The translations under genes and the position numbers were made by a program. From positions 1-8,660 of the forward strand of contig CALGOY010000226.1 in NCBI GenBank assembly GCA_937960725.1: 8,660 nt of DNA. The letters are read 5' to 3'. Shown one piece after another: positions 7,466 through 8,660 of this stretch. Origin of the DNA: an uncultured Bacillota bacterium. Its GTDB lineage: Bacteria; Bacillota; Clostridia; Caldicoprobacterales; UBA3941. The notes under the pieces were generated by a model. The model worked only from the letters and a program-made list of their open reading frames with translations. It made no database searches and was not told the origin of the DNA. Each line of letters opens with the position of its first letter. The first letter of the stretch is position 1.

Positions 7466-7471
7466 TTATTA

Positions 7472-8356
7472 TTGAGCATTATCTCCTTTGATGAGAACTT
7501 TTTAAAAAAGCTAGATAGATTGGCCCTTGCTACGAAGATGGTGGTAAAGGGCGAGACCGGCGGAAACAGAAAATCCAGCCATAAAGGAAGCTCGGTGGAA
7601 TTTTCGGATTTCCGCGAGTACGTACATGGGGATGATTTTAGAAGAATCGACTGGAATGCCTATGCCCGCTTTGAACGGTTTTTTATAAAGCTTTTCATGG
7701 AGGAGCAGGAAAGCCTTGTTACGATATTTATAGATTGCAGCAAGTCCATGGACTGGGGGCAACCCCATAAAGGAACTTTAGCCAAGCAGTTAAGCGCAGT
7801 TTTTGCCTATCTAGCATTGGCAAACTATGATAGAGTTGCTTTAGTTGCATTAAGCGAAAGGCCGGAATTTCAGCTAGCTCCTTTTTCAGGAAAACAAGGT
7901 TTTTGGAAGGCTTTGGAGTTTATAGATAATATTCCATACGATGGTAAGACAAGGCTCAACGCCGCTATCCGAAATTATTCCAATTTGGGCGGCAGGGGTG
8001 GAATATCTATAATATTGACGGATTTATTTTCATCCGACGGATATGAGGAGGCTTTAAAATATCTCCAATATAAAAAGCAGGAGATTACGCTCGTCCATAT
8101 TTTATCCCCTCAAGAATTGGAGCCTAAGTGGAGCGGAAGCTTTCGCCTTATAGATTCCGAGGGGGGAGAGCCGAAGGAAATAACTATAACTCCTCAGATA
8201 TTGAGGTCGTATAAAAAAGTTTTGAAAAGCTTTCTGCAGGAGGTTCAGGGATTCTGCTATCAGAGGGGAATTAACTACATACCGGTAAGCAGCGCTTTAA
8301 GCCTTGAGCAGGTAGTGTTCGACAAATTAGTAAGGCTCGGTGTGATTGGGAGGTAA
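7472..8356 (+). CDS. DUF58 family protein with MIDAS site, cytosolic (294 aa)
   Basis: This is a soluble VWA-like adaptor expected to work with the MoxR ATPase. The DUF58 core is clear: VEFSDFREYVHGDDFRRIDW begins at residue 42, followed by RFERFFIKLFMEEQ. A complete metal-ion-dependent adhesion site is visible: DCSKS at 88-92 (D88, S90, S92), T160 in DGKTRLN, and D184 in ILTDLF. No membrane helix is seen, so it belongs to the shorter cytosolic DUF58 type and not the longer type with N-terminal helices. The start is TTG 7472 by ribosome binding site. ATG 7454 would add six residues (MNGGLL). Only five bases separate the stop from the next start, so the two MIDAS proteins are probably made together. 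The intact MIDAS argues for metal-dependent binding of a partner, known for the fold but not for this protein. Confidence 0.92.
   Translation: MSIISFDENFLKKLDRLALATKMVVKGETGGNRKSSHKGSSVEFSDFREYVHGDDFRRIDWNAYARFERFFIKLFMEEQESLVTIFIDCSKSMDWGQPHKGTLAKQLSAVFAYLALANYDRVALVALSERPEFQLAPFSGKQGFWKALEFIDNIPYDGKTRLNAAIRNYSNLGGRGGISIILTDLFSSDGYEEALKYLQYKKQEITLVHILSPQELEPKWSGSFRLIDSEGGEPKEITITPQILRSYKKVLKSFLQEVQGFCYQRGINYIPVSSALSLEQVVFDKLVRLGVIGR
8348..8354 (+). promoter_or_regulatory. Ribosome binding site deciding the TTG start of the BatA-like gene
   Basis: GGGAGGT overlaps the last codons of the DUF58 gene and is seven bases from TTG 8362. The next in-frame ATG, at 8377, has no comparable site. Confidence 0.8.
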
Positions 8357-8361
8357 AATCC

Positions 8362-8660
8362 TTGAATTTTTTGAATATGTGGGGACTTTTATTTTTACTA
8401 TTTATACCCGTAATTATAATACTATATCTTTTAAAACAACAGCATGAAGACCTGCCTATATCCAGCACCTATCTCTGGGAAAGGGCTTTGGAAGATGCTC
8501 AGGCCAGCGTGCCCTGGCAGAGGCTTAGAAAGAACATTCTTCTATTTTTACAGTTGGCTAGCGTATTTTTAATAGCTCTAGCTATTGCCCGTCCTTTTTT
8601 TAATAGAGCAGCAACGGGCCAGGACTATATTGTTATTTTGGATTGTTCAGCCAGCATGCA
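8362..8660 (+). CDS. BatA-like membrane protein with VWA domain, N-terminal 99 codons only
   Basis: The gene runs off the window edge, so only the N-terminus is visible. Translated from TTG 8362, it has a membrane helix at ~7-24, then LPISSTYLWERALEDA from residue 31 and VPWQRLRKN at 50-58, and a second helix at ~59-78 ending in AIARPFF. This is the N-terminal pattern of the aerotolerance BatA family (PF07584 type). YIVILDCSASM at 89-99 begins a VWA domain with the first MIDAS residues D94, S96 and S98 present. The VWA domain should therefore face the cytosol or periplasmic side immediately after the second helix, as in BatA/BatB proteins. Its pairing with MoxR and DUF58 genes is the classic arrangement. 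The remaining MIDAS residues and any later domains lie beyond 8660. Confidence 0.9.
   Translation, partial: MNFLNMWGLLFLLFIPVIIILYLLKQQHEDLPISSTYLWERALEDAQASVPWQRLRKNILLFLQLASVFLIALAIARPFFNRAATGQDYIVILDCSASM

Noticed and set aside
7439..7471. ATG 7439 as start of the DUF58 gene
   Set aside because: No ribosome binding site precedes it, while GGAGGG is well placed for TTG 7472.

Overview
The window looks like a chromosomal segment of an anaerobic Firmicute of the Clostridia type. It is moderately AT-rich, has strong GGAGG-type ribosome binding sites 6 to 9 bases before the starts, uses GTG and TTG starts freely, and uses AGA/AGG arginine codons heavily. I cannot place it to genus. All recognisable genes lie on the + strand. 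No RNA gene, mobile element or CRISPR array was seen.

Layout. Bases 1-80 hold the end of an upstream transcription unit, closed by a strong intrinsic terminator (9-bp stem, GAAA loop, T-run). An extended -10 promoter follows at 138-165, then a leader of about 70-85 bases with a perfect 8-bp hairpin. Seven genes then run in one direction: (1) an 821-aa secreted/membrane protein with two central membrane helices and large extracellular domains, including a glutamine-amidotransferase-like fold that seems to lack a catalytic Cys; (2) an ABC-2 type exporter ATPase; (3) its six-helix permease; (4) a 554-aa membrane-anchored coiled-coil protein with a Q/N/S/G-rich linker and a conserved-looking C-terminal tail; (5) a MoxR-family AAA+ ATPase; (6) a cytosolic DUF58 protein with an intact MIDAS metal site; (7) the first 99 codons of a BatA-like membrane protein whose VWA domain starts just before the window ends.

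How the genes may work together. Genes 1-3 are tightly coupled (1-base and 20-base overlaps) and probably form one exporter complex, with the 821-aa protein as its extracellular accessory subunit. Genes 5-7 are the classic MoxR / DUF58 / VWA set, in which an AAA+ ATPase remodels or loads metal into client complexes through MIDAS-bearing adaptors. Gene 4 bridges the two modules and its long coiled coil suggests a scaffold. No further convincing promoter or terminator was seen after 138-165, so all seven are probably co-transcribed. That the two modules form one envelope-associated machine is an inference from gene order. Its substrate is unknown.
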